The position numbers and the translations under genes are program-made. DNA of 30,315 nt, taken from positions 1 through 30,315 of the forward strand of contig CAZOMY010000035.1 in the NCBI GenBank assembly GCA_964581115.1. Direction: 5' to 3'. Under the pieces are notes generated by a model that saw only the letters and a list, made by a program, of their open reading frames with translations, made no database searches and was not told where the DNA came from. Of the stretch, positions 14,874 to 23,251 are shown piece after piece (the stretch's first letter is position 1; each line of letters starts with the position of its first letter). Source of the DNA: 2-02-FULL-55-14 sp964581115. GTDB lineage: Bacteria > Bacteroidota > Ignavibacteria > UBA10030.

Positions 14874-17594
14874 ATGCCGAAGTTGAACGCAAAACGTCTC
14901 GTGGCGCTGGCGGTGTTTCTTGCCTCCTTGGCCGTCTATTCGATCACCGGCTCACCCACCGTGGTCTTCTGGGATGTCGGCGAATTCATCGCGGCGGCGT
15001 ACCTCCTGCAGGTCCCCCATCCGCCAGGTGCCCCGCTGTTTCTCCTCATCGGTCGCGTTTTCGGGATGATCCCGTTCACGCCCGACATTGCCGTCCGGAT
15101 GCACTTCATCTCCGAGCTTGCGAGCGCTTTGACGGTGATGCTGACGTTCCTGATCATCGTCCGCTTCATTCAGATGTTTCGGAGCGTCCCTCGGACGCTC
15201 TCCGACCAGATCACCGTCTATGGAGGCGCGGCGATCGGAGCCTTGTCGCTGGCGTACGGAAAGACCTTCTGGTTCAACGCCCTCGAGGCCGAGGTGTACG
15301 GCATGAGCATGCTGTTCATGACCCTCATGCTCTGGCTGGGGCTGCGATGGTATGAGCGGGCCAACTGGGCCCGGAGCGACGTGTATCTGCTGTTGGTGGC
15401 CTACCTGATCGGTCTCGCCGTTGGAGTGCATCTGCTTTCGATCCTGATGCTCTTCATGGTATTGCTGCTCATTTACTTCCGTTGGTACGAGTTCTCGATC
15501 TCTTCGTTCGTCAAGTTCGGGATCGCCTCGGTCCTGGTCTTCGGCCTCATTTATCCGATCGTGGTGAAAGAGTTCCCCTCGATGCTCGACGGCGAGTTCC
15601 GGGGGATGAAGAGTCCGATCTTCTCGTATCTGCCGCACGCGCTCGTTCTGGGCGCGCTGTACGGCGTCTGGTGGTCGATCCAGCAGAGGCACCGGAAGCT
15701 CAATGTCGCCCTCCTGGCGTTCCTGTTCATCGTCCTCGGCTACTCGACGTACGTCACGGTGTACATCCGTGCGAACGCCCAGCCGCCGATGAACGAGAAC
15801 GACCCCAGCACGATCGGCCGACTGGTGTCGTATCTCAATCGCGAGCAGTACGGGACACAGCCGTTCATCCAGCGCCGCTGGGACCCGGATCCGGAAAAGC
15901 AGCAGAACCACCAGAAGTACACGAGCGACTTCGATTACTTCTGGCGGTACCAGATGGTGCACATGTACCTGCGCTACTTCGGCTGGAACTACGTCGGAGC
16001 GGCCGGCGACGTCAAGGAATCGGGGGTCGATTGGAAGAAGCTCTACGGCATTCCGCTCTTTCTCGGACTCCTCGGTGCATACTACCATTGGCGCCGCGAC
16101 AAGAAGATGGCGTTCGTGAATACGGGCATGTTCCTGCTGATGGGGGCGATCCTCGTCCTCTACTTCAACATGCAGGAACCTCAGCCGCGCGAACGCGATT
16201 ATTTCTACGTCGGCTCATTCCTGGCGTTCTCGATCTGGATCGGGATCGGCGTCGTGGGTGCCATTGATATGCTCCGTGAGCAGCTGAGGCAGGTCGAACC
16301 ATCGGTGCCGGTGGCGGCGGGAACGATCGCGCTGGCACTGATCCTCGTACCCGCCAACATGCTGAGGGTGAACTTCCACGAAGGCGACCGCCGGGGCAAC
16401 TACTTGGCGTGGGACTACTCGTACAACCTCCTCCAAAGCGTCGAACAAGACGCGATCCTGTTCACGAACGGCGACAACGATACCTTCCCGCTCTGGTATC
16501 TGCAGGATGTCGAAGGCATCCGCCGCGATGTGCGGATCGTGAATCTGAGCCTGCTCAATACAAACTGGTATATCAAGCAACTGAAACACCAGCAGCCGTA
16601 CGGAGCGAAGAAGGTGCCCATCAGCACCTCGGACGTCGATATCGAGCGCATCGGTCCCATCCAGTGGAACGAGGAGCGAGAGATGGAGCTGCCGGTCGGC
16701 CCGGAGGTCGTTCGGCAGTATCAGGGCGAAGTGTCGGGCGTCAGCGCGCTCGACACGAGCATCGTGAATCGCGGCGCATTGCGCTTCACGCTGGGTCCGA
16801 CGCTCGTGTTCGGCAACGTCCGGGCTTTGCGCGTTCAGGACATCCTCGTCTACGACATTGTCCGGACGTCGAACTGGGAGCGGCCCATCTACTTCGCGAT
16901 GACGGTCTCCGACGACGGCAAGATCGGACTCAAGGACTACATGCATCTGAAGGGTCTGGCCTTCAAGTTGACGCCGCGCCGAGGGCCGTTCTGGCAGAAC
17001 CTCGACACGAAGACGATCGAAGCCCATCTGTTCAGCGACGTGGAGACGCCGTCGAAGGAACCGCAGCTGGGATATCGGTGGCGGGGACTCCAGAACCCCG
17101 ACCATTACTTCGACGAAGACTCCCGCCGGCTGGTGATGTCGAACTATCGCAATCTTTTCTTCACGCTGGCCGAACACTACATCTACACCACCCGGGAACC
17201 GGACAAGGGCATCCGGGTCCTTGACCGGATGGAAGAGGTGGTCCCGCGGAATGTCATCAACATGGATCCCGGAATGGTGTACCGCCTTGGCGTCATTTAC
17301 AGCGAGGCGTCGCGTGTGGACCAGGCAAAGGCGCTCTTCCGGGAGGTGGTGACGGCCGTCGAGCCGCGCCAGCAGGAGTACCTGCGCGAGCCGCTGACGC
17401 AATTCAACCCGATCATCGTCCTTTTCTACAGCTATCTGGAAGTGTCAGCGTTTGACAAGGCCGACGGCATCCTCAAGCTTCTCGGCACGAACTATGCGAC
17501 CCAGCCGGGCATTCAACAGGCGGTCCAGCAGTTGACGATGCAGCTCAACATCCGCCGGTCGCAGGCATCGGCGGATTCTGCCGCCGGAAGGTAG
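14874..17594 (+). CDS. DUF2723 multi-spanning membrane protein, putative glycosyltransferase
   Basis: A 906-residue protein. The N-terminal DUF2723 block reads SPTVVFWDVGEFIAAAYLLQ then VPHPPGAPLFLLIGRVFGMIP, and about ten hydrophobic segments follow up to residue 500 or so. DUF2723 is the domain of human TMEM260, described as a protein O-mannosyltransferase; bacterial members are large, are frequent in Bacteroidota and are mostly uncharacterised. The aspartate and glutamate of WDVGE sit where GT-C type enzymes carry a catalytic acid. The C-terminal soluble part contains TNGDNDTFPLWYLQDVEGIR and ends with TPR-like helices (YRLGVIYSEASRVDQAKALF). ATG 14874 has GGGAG at 14858-14862. It leads a tight operon with a methyltransferase and a glycosyltransferase, which supports a glycan role. 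The substrate is unknown. Confidence 0.9.
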   Translation: MPKLNAKRLVALAVFLASLAVYSITGSPTVVFWDVGEFIAAAYLLQVPHPPGAPLFLLIGRVFGMIPFTPDIAVRMHFISELASALTVMLTFLIIVRFIQMFRSVPRTLSDQITVYGGAAIGALSLAYGKTFWFNALEAEVYGMSMLFMTLMLWLGLRWYERANWARSDVYLLLVAYLIGLAVGVHLLSILMLFMVLLLIYFRWYEFSISSFVKFGIASVLVFGLIYPIVVKEFPSMLDGEFRGMKSPIFSYLPHALVLGALYGVWWSIQQRHRKLNVALLAFLFIVLGYSTYVTVYIRANAQPPMNENDPSTIGRLVSYLNREQYGTQPFIQRRWDPDPEKQQNHQKYTSDFDYFWRYQMVHMYLRYFGWNYVGAAGDVKESGVDWKKLYGIPLFLGLLGAYYHWRRDKKMAFVNTGMFLLMGAILVLYFNMQEPQPRERDYFYVGSFLAFSIWIGIGVVGAIDMLREQLRQVEPSVPVAAGTIALALILVPANMLRVNFHEGDRRGNYLAWDYSYNLLQSVEQDAILFTNGDNDTFPLWYLQDVEGIRRDVRIVNLSLLNTNWYIKQLKHQQPYGAKKVPISTSDVDIERIGPIQWNEEREMELPVGPEVVRQYQGEVSGVSALDTSIVNRGALRFTLGPTLVFGNVRALRVQDILVYDIVRTSNWERPIYFAMTVSDDGKIGLKDYMHLKGLAFKLTPRRGPFWQNLDTKTIEAHLFSDVETPSKEPQLGYRWRGLQNPDHYFDEDSRRLVMSNYRNLFFTLAEHYIYTTREPDKGIRVLDRMEEVVPRNVINMDPGMVYRLGVIYSEASRVDQAKALFREVVTAVEPRQQEYLREPLTQFNPIIVLFYSYLEVSAFDKADGILKLLGTNYATQPGIQQAVQQLTMQLNIRRSQASADSAAGR

Positions 17595-17602
17595 AGGGGC
17601 GG

Positions 17603-18379
17603 ATGGCGGCGCGAGAATCGCGGAAGGAGCATTGGGAGACCTTCTGGCGCGACAAGCAGGAGGTCGGCGAGGTTTACTCCAACGCCGGACGCGTCCGTGA
17701 GCAGCTCGAACGGGTGGTCGACCTCAAGGGGAAGCGCGTGCTCGAGATCGGCGCCGGGACAGGGCGCGACAGCTTTCCGCTTGTGGCTGCCGGGGCTGAG
17801 GTCACGCAGTTGGACTACGCCGAGAACTCTCTGCGCCTGCTCCGGCGGCTCTCGGTCCACGAAGGCGTTCCCGTCCATATCGTCGGTGGCGACACGTTCG
17901 CCCTTCCGTTCCGCGACGGAGCCTTCGACGTCGTGTTCCATCAGGGCCTGCTTGAGCATTTTCGTCACGATGACGCGCACCGTTTGCTTGTCGAGAATGC
18001 GCGCGTGCTGCGGCCCGGGGGCCTGCTGCTCGTTGACGTGCCGCAACGCTACCATCTCTATACCGTCGCCAAGCATCTCCTGATCGCGCTCGACCGATGG
18101 TTCGCCGGATGGGAGCGTTCGTTCTCCGTCGGCGAGCTGACGGGTGTTCTGCGGTCGGTCGGACTCGAGCCGGTGCATCGCTACGGTGTTTGGATGGTCC
18201 CCAGCTTCTTCTATCGCGCGACGCGCGAGGTCCTCAAGAAGGTCGGGGTTCGCCTCCCGCTCTATCCACGCCTCCCCCTCCTGCATCGCCTTCGGGCGTC
18301 GATCCGTCGTTTGCTCCTCAACACATCATTGCCGCTGCACACCGGCCTCTCGATCGGGGTCATCGCCCGGAAAGGGTGA
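17603..18379 (+). CDS. Class I SAM-dependent methyltransferase
   Basis: A 258-residue protein with a standard Rossmann methyltransferase core: motif I VLEIGAGTGRD (46-56), the acidic end of strand 2 in VTQLDYAENSL, GGDTFALPFRDGAFDVVFHQGLLEHF around motif IV (read in two parts) and RVLRPGGLLLVDVPQ. The C-terminal third is basic and hydrophobic (RATREVLKKVGVRLPLYPRL), which suggests membrane association. It starts 8 bases after the DUF2723 gene and ends 6 bases before the glycosyltransferase, so the three are cotranscribed. A target such as a sugar, a lipid-linked glycan or an isoprenoid quinone cannot be told from the sequence; the context favours a glycan. Confidence 0.88.
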   Translation: MAARESRKEHWETFWRDKQEVGEVYSNAGRVREQLERVVDLKGKRVLEIGAGTGRDSFPLVAAGAEVTQLDYAENSLRLLRRLSVHEGVPVHIVGGDTFALPFRDGAFDVVFHQGLLEHFRHDDAHRLLVENARVLRPGGLLLVDVPQRYHLYTVAKHLLIALDRWFAGWERSFSVGELTGVLRSVGLEPVHRYGVWMVPSFFYRATREVLKKVGVRLPLYPRLPLLHRLRASIRRLLLNTSLPLHTGLSIGVIARKG

Positions 18380-18385
18380 TGCGAG

Positions 18386-19504
18386 GTGAAGGTCCTTGTC
18401 ATCAACTGGCAGGATATCCGAAATCCGCTCGGCGGCGGCGCGGAGGTCCATTTCCACGAGATCTTCAAGCGCATCGCCGCGCGCGGCCATGACGTGACCC
18501 TCTTCTGTTCCGCCGTTCCGGACCTTCCCGGAATGGAGGTCATCGACGGCATCCGTGTCATACGTGAAGGAGGCCGCTCCACTTTCAACTTCCACGTTCC
18601 ACTCCGCTACCGCTCAACGTTCTCCCGAGAAGGCTACGACGTCGTCGTCGACGACCTGAACAAGATCCCGTTCTACACTCCATGGTATGTTCGGGAGCCG
18701 CTCGTCACGATCGTCCATCACCTGTTCGGGGCAAGTATCTTCAAAGAAGCGATCGTTCCGGCCGCCGCGTACGTTTGGGGAGCCGAGCAGATCGCCATGC
18801 ACGTCTATCGCCGGCAGTTGTTCGCCGCCGTATCGCCGAGTACGAAGCGCGAACTGGAGGAACACGGCATTCCGGGTTCGCAGATCTCGCTGGTGCACAA
18901 CGCGGTGGACCACGAGCTCTATCGACCGCCGCCGACGCCTCGCAGACCGGGCCTGACCGTCGGATATCTGGGCCGGATCAAAGCCTACAAGAGTGTCGAC
19001 CATCTCCTCCGCGCGTTCGCCATGGTGCGAACAGCCGTCCCCGACGCGCGGCTCGTCATCGTGGGAGATGGGGACGCCAGACCGGACCTCGAGCGGCTGG
19101 CCGCGGAATCGGGTATCGGGGCATCTGTGGAATTCACGGGATTCGTTCCGCCCGAAGAAAAAGTGCGACGCCTTCAGCAGATGGATCTCGTCGTCAACAC
19201 GTCGGCGAAAGAGGGATGGGGATTGACGGTCGTCGAAGCGAATGCGTGCGGCGTGCCGGTCATCGCCAGCGACGTTCCGGGACTTCGCGATTCGGTGGTC
19301 GATGGAACGACCGGCTGGCTCTACCCGTATGGAGATCTTGAGCGACTCGCCGCGACGATGGAGCGGGTTCTGAGGGATGTCGGTGAGCGACAACGCGTCG
19401 CAGCTCAGGCGCTTCAGTGGGCGGGGAAGTTCACGTGGGAGTCCTCAGCCGATGCGATGATGAGGGTGATGGAAGAAGCACGCCGCAAAGCGCTCACGTC
19501 GTGA
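18386..19504 (+). CDS. GT4-family glycosyltransferase
   Basis: A 372-residue GT-B fold enzyme. The N-terminal domain starts VLVINWQDIRNPLGGGAEVH, with the glycine-rich loop and the GGAE motif of GT4 enzymes. The C-terminal domain has TVGYLGRIKAYKSVDHLLRA and VIVGDGDARPDLERLA, and the E-x7-E donor-binding motif in EGWGLTVVEANACGVPV. It should transfer a sugar from a nucleotide donor on the cytosolic face. The GTG at 18386 is chosen because of the close fit of MKVLVINWQD to the family and the AAAGGG (18371-18376) upstream. It closes the DUF2723 operon and is followed by a hairpin terminator. The donor and acceptor sugars are unknown. Confidence 0.93.
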   Translation: MKVLVINWQDIRNPLGGGAEVHFHEIFKRIAARGHDVTLFCSAVPDLPGMEVIDGIRVIREGGRSTFNFHVPLRYRSTFSREGYDVVVDDLNKIPFYTPWYVREPLVTIVHHLFGASIFKEAIVPAAAYVWGAEQIAMHVYRRQLFAAVSPSTKRELEEHGIPGSQISLVHNAVDHELYRPPPTPRRPGLTVGYLGRIKAYKSVDHLLRAFAMVRTAVPDARLVIVGDGDARPDLERLAAESGIGASVEFTGFVPPEEKVRRLQQMDLVVNTSAKEGWGLTVVEANACGVPVIASDVPGLRDSVVDGTTGWLYPYGDLERLAATMERVLRDVGERQRVAAQALQWAGKFTWESSADAMMRVMEEARRKALTS

Positions 19505-19573
19505 AATCGCCAAACATGGAAGACGGATCAGATCGTACTCCCGAAATCCGCAGCAGACCCGCCCAGTACAGCA

Positions 19574-19596
19574 AACCCCGGAGCTCATCCGGGGTT
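19574..19596. terminator. Hairpin terminator between convergent glycosyltransferase and LOG genes
   Basis: AACCCCGGA (19574-19582) and TCCGGGGTT (19588-19596) form a perfect 9-bp stem with a GCTCA loop, about 70 bases after the glycosyltransferase stop and 34 bases past the end of the LOG gene. No long T-run follows on either strand, so termination may be weak or assisted. It would serve both directions. Confidence 0.65.
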
Positions 19597-19629
19597 CGGT
19601 GTGTTTCCGAAGAGAACCTCTGACGCCGT

Positions 19630-20184
19630 TCAGGCTTGCCTCCACGGAGGACGCACCCGCTCGTGGAGAAGCTTTGCCGTCTCGTCCGGACTCGAGGAGG
19701 TCGCGAGGAATCGTGCAATGTCTTGCAAGCCTTCCTGACGCATCTCCTCCTCGAGGGGCTGGAGCACAGGTTGCCAGAACGGTCCCTGCAGGATCACCGG
19801 CTTCTCGATTGAGAAGCGCTTGTTGACCATCTCCAAGACGAACGCCAGTTCGAGCAACGTTCCCGTTCCTCCCGGCAGAATGACGTACGCGGTTCCGAGA
19901 TCGGCCAGCTTGATGATCCGATCCATCAGCCGCGGTGTCCGCACCTCTTCCACGATCCACGGATTGACGGTGCGCGAGAACAGATCGCACGTCACTCCGA
20001 TCGTATGTCCTCCCGCCTCGCGGGCCCCTTTTGCGGCAGCTTCCATCGTGCCCGCGTATCCGCCGTTGCAGACGGCGAATCCACGTGCTGCGAGCGCTCT
20101 GCCAAGTTGGTACGCTTGCTCATAGCCCGGCGAACCTGGAAGTGGCCGCGCAGAGCCGAAGATCGTAACTATCGGGTTCAGCAT
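19630..20184 (-). CDS. LOG family (TIGR00730-like) nucleotide phosphoribohydrolase-like protein
   Basis: A 184-residue Rossmann-like protein. It has the family pair GGYAGTMEAAAKGA (41-54) and PGGTGTLLE (104-112), with MDRIIKLADLGTAYVILP between them. LOG enzymes release the base from nucleoside 5'-monophosphates; in plants and some bacteria they activate cytokinins, while the role of most bacterial members is open. Older databases label such genes lysine decarboxylase by mistake. It is on the minus strand, downstream of the outer-membrane protein gene across a 115-base spacer made largely of a type A repeat, so it may be read from the ispE operon or from its own promoter. Confidence 0.9.
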   Translation of the reverse strand: MLNPIVTIFGSARPLPGSPGYEQAYQLGRALAARGFAVCNGGYAGTMEAAAKGAREAGGHTIGVTCDLFSRTVNPWIVEEVRTPRLMDRIIKLADLGTAYVILPGGTGTLLELAFVLEMVNKRFSIEKPVILQGPFWQPVLQPLEEEMRQEGLQDIARFLATSSSPDETAKLLHERVRPPWRQA

Positions 20185-20214
20185 AGTGCGAGATCAGCGA
20201 TCAATTGAGTCATG

Positions 20215-20290
20215 TTCCGCGTCTTTTCTCTGCGGGCTTGGCGCAAGTGTTCGTCTTGGAACTTTGCGGACTCTGCGTGAAACGCTTCTC
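20215..20290 (-). repeat. Short degenerate repeat, type A, copy 4
   Basis: Read on the minus strand it contains GCGTTTCACGCAGAG then TCCGCAAAGTTCC, and further on GCCCGCAGAGAAAAGACGCG. The 12-mer GCGTTTCACGCA equals copy 2. It occupies most of the gap between the outer-membrane protein gene and the LOG gene. Confidence 0.55.
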
Positions 20291-20299
20291 CCAAAGCCC

Positions 20300-22234
20300 C
20301 TAATCCGCAAACATCCATCGCACGCCAAGCTTGAACTGACGTCCCGGCATCGGGTAGATGGCCGTACGGAGCGTGGAGGCGTTCGTGAGGTTCTCCCACG
20401 AAAGGGTCACGAAGGCCTGACCGATCTCCATCGTTCCATACAGGTCCACCGTCGCTGCGCGACCGATCAGCGTCGTCGTGTTAACGACCTCGAGACCGGT
20501 CGGAGGGTCGGGGGAAAGTCCGCGCAACCGGTCCGAGAATCGCGTCCGCACCCCCGTACGGATCCCGAGCTGATCCCGGAAGAGGCGGCCCTGGTAGGCG
20601 AGCTCTGCCGAGCCCCACCAGCGCGGCAGGATCTGACGGAGGGTATCGGCGACCTCGACGGCCGTCCAAGTGAATGAACCGATCACTTCGAATCCGTACA
20701 TGGACACCCGTCCTGAGGCAGCCAAGCCGCTCCAGGATGGCGACCAGGTCGTCAGCGCCACGGATGGCGTGCCGTGGACGGTCGCTGCAGGCCTGACGAT
20801 GACGACGTTCCGTTGCTTGCGTTGGAACCCCATGGCCCGCAGGGTGAGCGTCGTGTCAAGGTGCCACGAGACCTCGGCCGTCAACTGATGTTCATCGCCG
20901 CGCCCAAGCATCGTCGGCCGCAGCACCGTGGAATCGCTCCAGAAACGTTCCTGCAACGTTGGAAACATCGGTCGTTGCGCAACGGAGATGGATGTCTGCA
21001 GTCCTTTGAGCGCAGCAACGGAGATCGAAGCGGAAGCTTCGAGCGCGCGATCCCCGTCGTCGTGAGCGATCGCCACAGCAGCCCGGGGCGACAGCCACTC
21101 CAACAGCGTCACGGCTGCCGCAAGGCTCAGCCGGCTTCGGGTGGCGGTACGTTGTGGCAGGACCTCGGTCGAATCGAGGCGGGTCGATCCGTATTGTGCC
21201 GACGCGGCCACGAGGAGCAGAGGAAGTTGTGCCCGCTGCTCGATCGAGACGAAGAGATCTCGCGTCCGAGCGAATTGCCTCATCGGGACCGTTGACAAAG
21301 GATCGGGAGGCCGCTGGTATTCACGCTCGACGCGCCGACCGATCACGCCGATCCTCGTCGTCGCAAGCGAGTCATCAAAGGGTCGGAGGATCCCCGTCAT
21401 TCCCAGGTCGGTCCGTTCACGGATCTCGTAGCCAGACGAATGTACGACGATCGCCGATACATCGTCGAAGACCGATTGGGACAAGACCGGATCGACGCCG
21501 CCGTTGACGCCACGGGAGGAGCGTCCATAGCCCCACATGACGGCGAGGTTCAGCCGTTGACTGAGATTGGTCCGGACCCGGCCCCGCAGATTCCACGCAT
21601 CGAGAGCCGCGTTCGTGAAGCGGCCAGCGCTGGTATGGCGTTGAAATCCTAACGTGAGTGCCGTCGATCGGGCGATGTTCTGTGCGAAGAATGCGTCGCT
21701 GAGCAACGTCTCATCGGGCTCCTGCACAAATCGAACGGCCGTGATCGGTCGAACCGTGGAGAATTGGCGGGTCACAAGATTCCATCGGCTTCCGGCCAGC
21801 GTCGCCTCTTCGTCCGAGCGTTGTTCGATCGATTCCTGCTGCTCGAGCGGTACGAGTGACAGATCCGGACGACGCGTCAGCGGGTCGTCCATCGGCAGTC
21901 CGTCGAGCGACCAACCGTCATGGGACGAAGCGCCTCCAAGCCATGAGGTACCAACACCGGCACCAGCTTCGCCCAACGATCGCACAAAGCGTCCGGCCTG
22001 GTGGTCCAGCACCTGCTCGACCGAACGGAAGGGCATCCAGAGCCAGCCATCGCGCTGGGCGACGGTGCGGCCGCTCAGAATGATCGACGATCCGATACCG
22101 GGGATGATCCGGGAACGTGCTGAGTCGACTGCCGAAGTGTCGGCGACGGTCTCTTGGGCGTGCATCGCTCCCCGACCGGCGATGACGACCGCCAGTAACC
22201 ACTGCCGCGTCAGATGCAGGGCGACCGGTCTCAT
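20300..22234 (-). CDS. TonB-dependent-receptor-like outer-membrane beta-barrel protein
   Basis: A 644-residue protein with a signal-like N-terminus (RQWLLAVVIAGRGAMHAQ). Residues of about 70-140 resemble a plug domain: RSVEQVLDHQAGRFVRSLGE, then WSLDGLPMDDPL and LSLVPLEQQESIEQ, the pattern that precedes TonB-receptor barrels. The rest is an alternating hydrophobic beta pattern, ending in GRQFKLGVRWMFAD with an aromatic near the C-terminus as in outer-membrane barrels. I see no clear TonB box. Its ATG overlaps the ispE stop by 4 bases (ATGA on the minus strand), so the two are translationally coupled. The ligand is unknown, and it is shorter than most TonB receptors. Confidence 0.8.
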   Translation of the reverse strand: MRPVALHLTRQWLLAVVIAGRGAMHAQETVADTSAVDSARSRIIPGIGSSIILSGRTVAQRDGWLWMPFRSVEQVLDHQAGRFVRSLGEAGAGVGTSWLGGASSHDGWSLDGLPMDDPLTRRPDLSLVPLEQQESIEQRSDEEATLAGSRWNLVTRQFSTVRPITAVRFVQEPDETLLSDAFFAQNIARSTALTLGFQRHTSAGRFTNAALDAWNLRGRVRTNLSQRLNLAVMWGYGRSSRGVNGGVDPVLSQSVFDDVSAIVVHSSGYEIRERTDLGMTGILRPFDDSLATTRIGVIGRRVEREYQRPPDPLSTVPMRQFARTRDLFVSIEQRAQLPLLLVAASAQYGSTRLDSTEVLPQRTATRSRLSLAAAVTLLEWLSPRAAVAIAHDDGDRALEASASISVAALKGLQTSISVAQRPMFPTLQERFWSDSTVLRPTMLGRGDEHQLTAEVSWHLDTTLTLRAMGFQRKQRNVVIVRPAATVHGTPSVALTTWSPSWSGLAASGRVSMYGFEVIGSFTWTAVEVADTLRQILPRWWGSAELAYQGRLFRDQLGIRTGVRTRFSDRLRGLSPDPPTGLEVVNTTTLIGRAATVDLYGTMEIGQAFVTLSWENLTNASTLRTAIYPMPGRQFKLGVRWMFAD

Positions 22235-23082
22235 GTCAAGGGGGGAGAGACGGAGACGATGAAGGAAGGGCCGAATTGACCCGCGGCTGCTTCAGCGGAA
22301 GCGCGATCTGCCGTCAGGCCAAAGACCGAAGACCCGCTTCCGCTCATCAGTACCGCCGTGCAGCCGGCCTCCCGCAGCCGGCGCTTCGCGTCAGCGATCT
22401 GTGGGTAGGAAGGGAGGACGGTAGCTTCGAAGTCGTTGGTCAGCATTGCGTCCAGCGCCCTCAGATCAGGAAGCGCGTCGAGAAATCGCTCACGAAGAGA
22501 GGTTCGGTCTGGCCGGGACTGGAGTTCAAGATGTCCGTAGGCCCAGGAGGTCGAGACGGAAACCGGAGGCGTTACGCACACCAGCCAATAGGGAAAAGTG
22601 GGCGGCAGGTCTTCGAGGATCTCACCGCGTCCGCTTCCAAAGGCCAGCGGGCTTCCGAGAAAGGCCGGAACATCCGAGCCCAGCGTGGCTCCGATCTCCT
22701 TGAGCCGCTCGACGGAAAGCCCTGCGGACCAGCGCTGGTTCAAGCCCATGAGAACGGCGGCCGCATCGCTGCTTCCGCCTCCCAGTCCCGCCCCGGTCGG
22801 GATGCGTTTGTGCAACACGATGTGGACGCATCGGGCGATCGACGTCGCGCGGCGCAGAGCTTCGACGGCCCTGAGGCAGAGATTATCATGGCCGATGCTC
22901 AGGGCAGGATCATTGCAGGTCATGCTCGATCCATTCGACCGATCGTGCAGCTCGATCGTATCGGCGAGAGCGATCCGGTAGAAGACGGTTTCCAGTTCGT
23001 GATATCCGTCGGGACGACGGCGCAGGATCTCGAGACCCAGATTGACCTTTGCTGGAGCAATGAGGTAGGTGGCGTCGGGCAT
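22231..23082 (-). CDS. ispE: 4-diphosphocytidyl-2-C-methyl-D-erythritol kinase
   Basis: Phosphorylates CDP-methylerythritol in the non-mevalonate isoprenoid pathway in the cytosol. The GHMP kinase glycine-rich loop PTGAGLGGGSSDAA (95-108), the N-terminal APAKVNLGLEILRRRPDGYHE (read in two parts) with the substrate-contacting lysine (K12), the DVPAFL segment and the C-terminal VLMSGSGSSVFGL are intact. The length of 283 residues is normal. The ATG at 23082 has no obvious Shine-Dalgarno but lies about 20 bases after the start expected from the divergent promoter. It is followed by the outer-membrane protein gene in a 4-base overlap. Confidence 0.96.
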   Translation of the reverse strand: MPDATYLIAPAKVNLGLEILRRRPDGYHELETVFYRIALADTIELHDRSNGSSMTCNDPALSIGHDNLCLRAVEALRRATSIARCVHIVLHKRIPTGAGLGGGSSDAAAVLMGLNQRWSAGLSVERLKEIGATLGSDVPAFLGSPLAFGSGRGEILEDLPPTFPYWLVCVTPPVSVSTSWAYGHLELQSRPDRTSLRERFLDALPDLRALDAMLTNDFEATVLPSYPQIADAKRRLREAGCTAVLMSGSGSSVFGLTADRASAEAAAGQFGPSFIVSVSPPLT

Positions 23083-23108
23083 CGGAGGGGAGACTTGCGT
23101 CGTGACGC

Positions 23109-23137
23109 AGTATAGTTGTTGATGGCACGAGAATCAA
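23109..23137 (-). promoter_or_regulatory. ispE promoter (divergent)
   Basis: On the minus strand TTGATT (23137-23132), 17 bases, then TATACT (23114-23109). The -10 matches 5 of 6 and the -35 4 of 6 consensus bases, with ideal spacing. The -35 lies in GAGAATCAA, the left arm of a 9-bp inverted repeat shared with the kdsA promoter candidate. Confidence 0.7.
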
Positions 23138-23163
23138 GAAAACCCTGTATTGACGGGCCTCTT

Positions 23164-23192
23164 TTGATTCTCCACGCAAATTTGTGTAGGTT
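23164..23192 (+). promoter_or_regulatory. Candidate kdsA operon promoter (divergent)
   Basis: TTGATT (23164-23169), 17 bases, then TAGGTT (23187-23192). The -35 lies in TTGATTCTC (23164-23172), the right arm of the inverted repeat GAGAATCAA/TTGATTCTC. The -10 is weak (3 of 6, though with both key end positions), which may mean an activator is needed. A CAAATTTG palindrome (23177-23184) lies in the spacer. Confidence 0.5.
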
Positions 23193-23251
23193 CATCAACT
23201 AAAGCATCGCTCGTTCACGGTTGGCTCGACATCGCGTCACCTCACTTCACC

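Noticed and set aside
19425..19445. Possible parS site (TTCACGTGGGA)
   Set aside because: Only 9 of 16 positions match the usual parS palindrome, and it lies in the coding region of the glycosyltransferase (the GKFTWES segment). A similar CACGTGAAA at 29547-29555 in the DAHP synthase gene also matches only 9 of 16.
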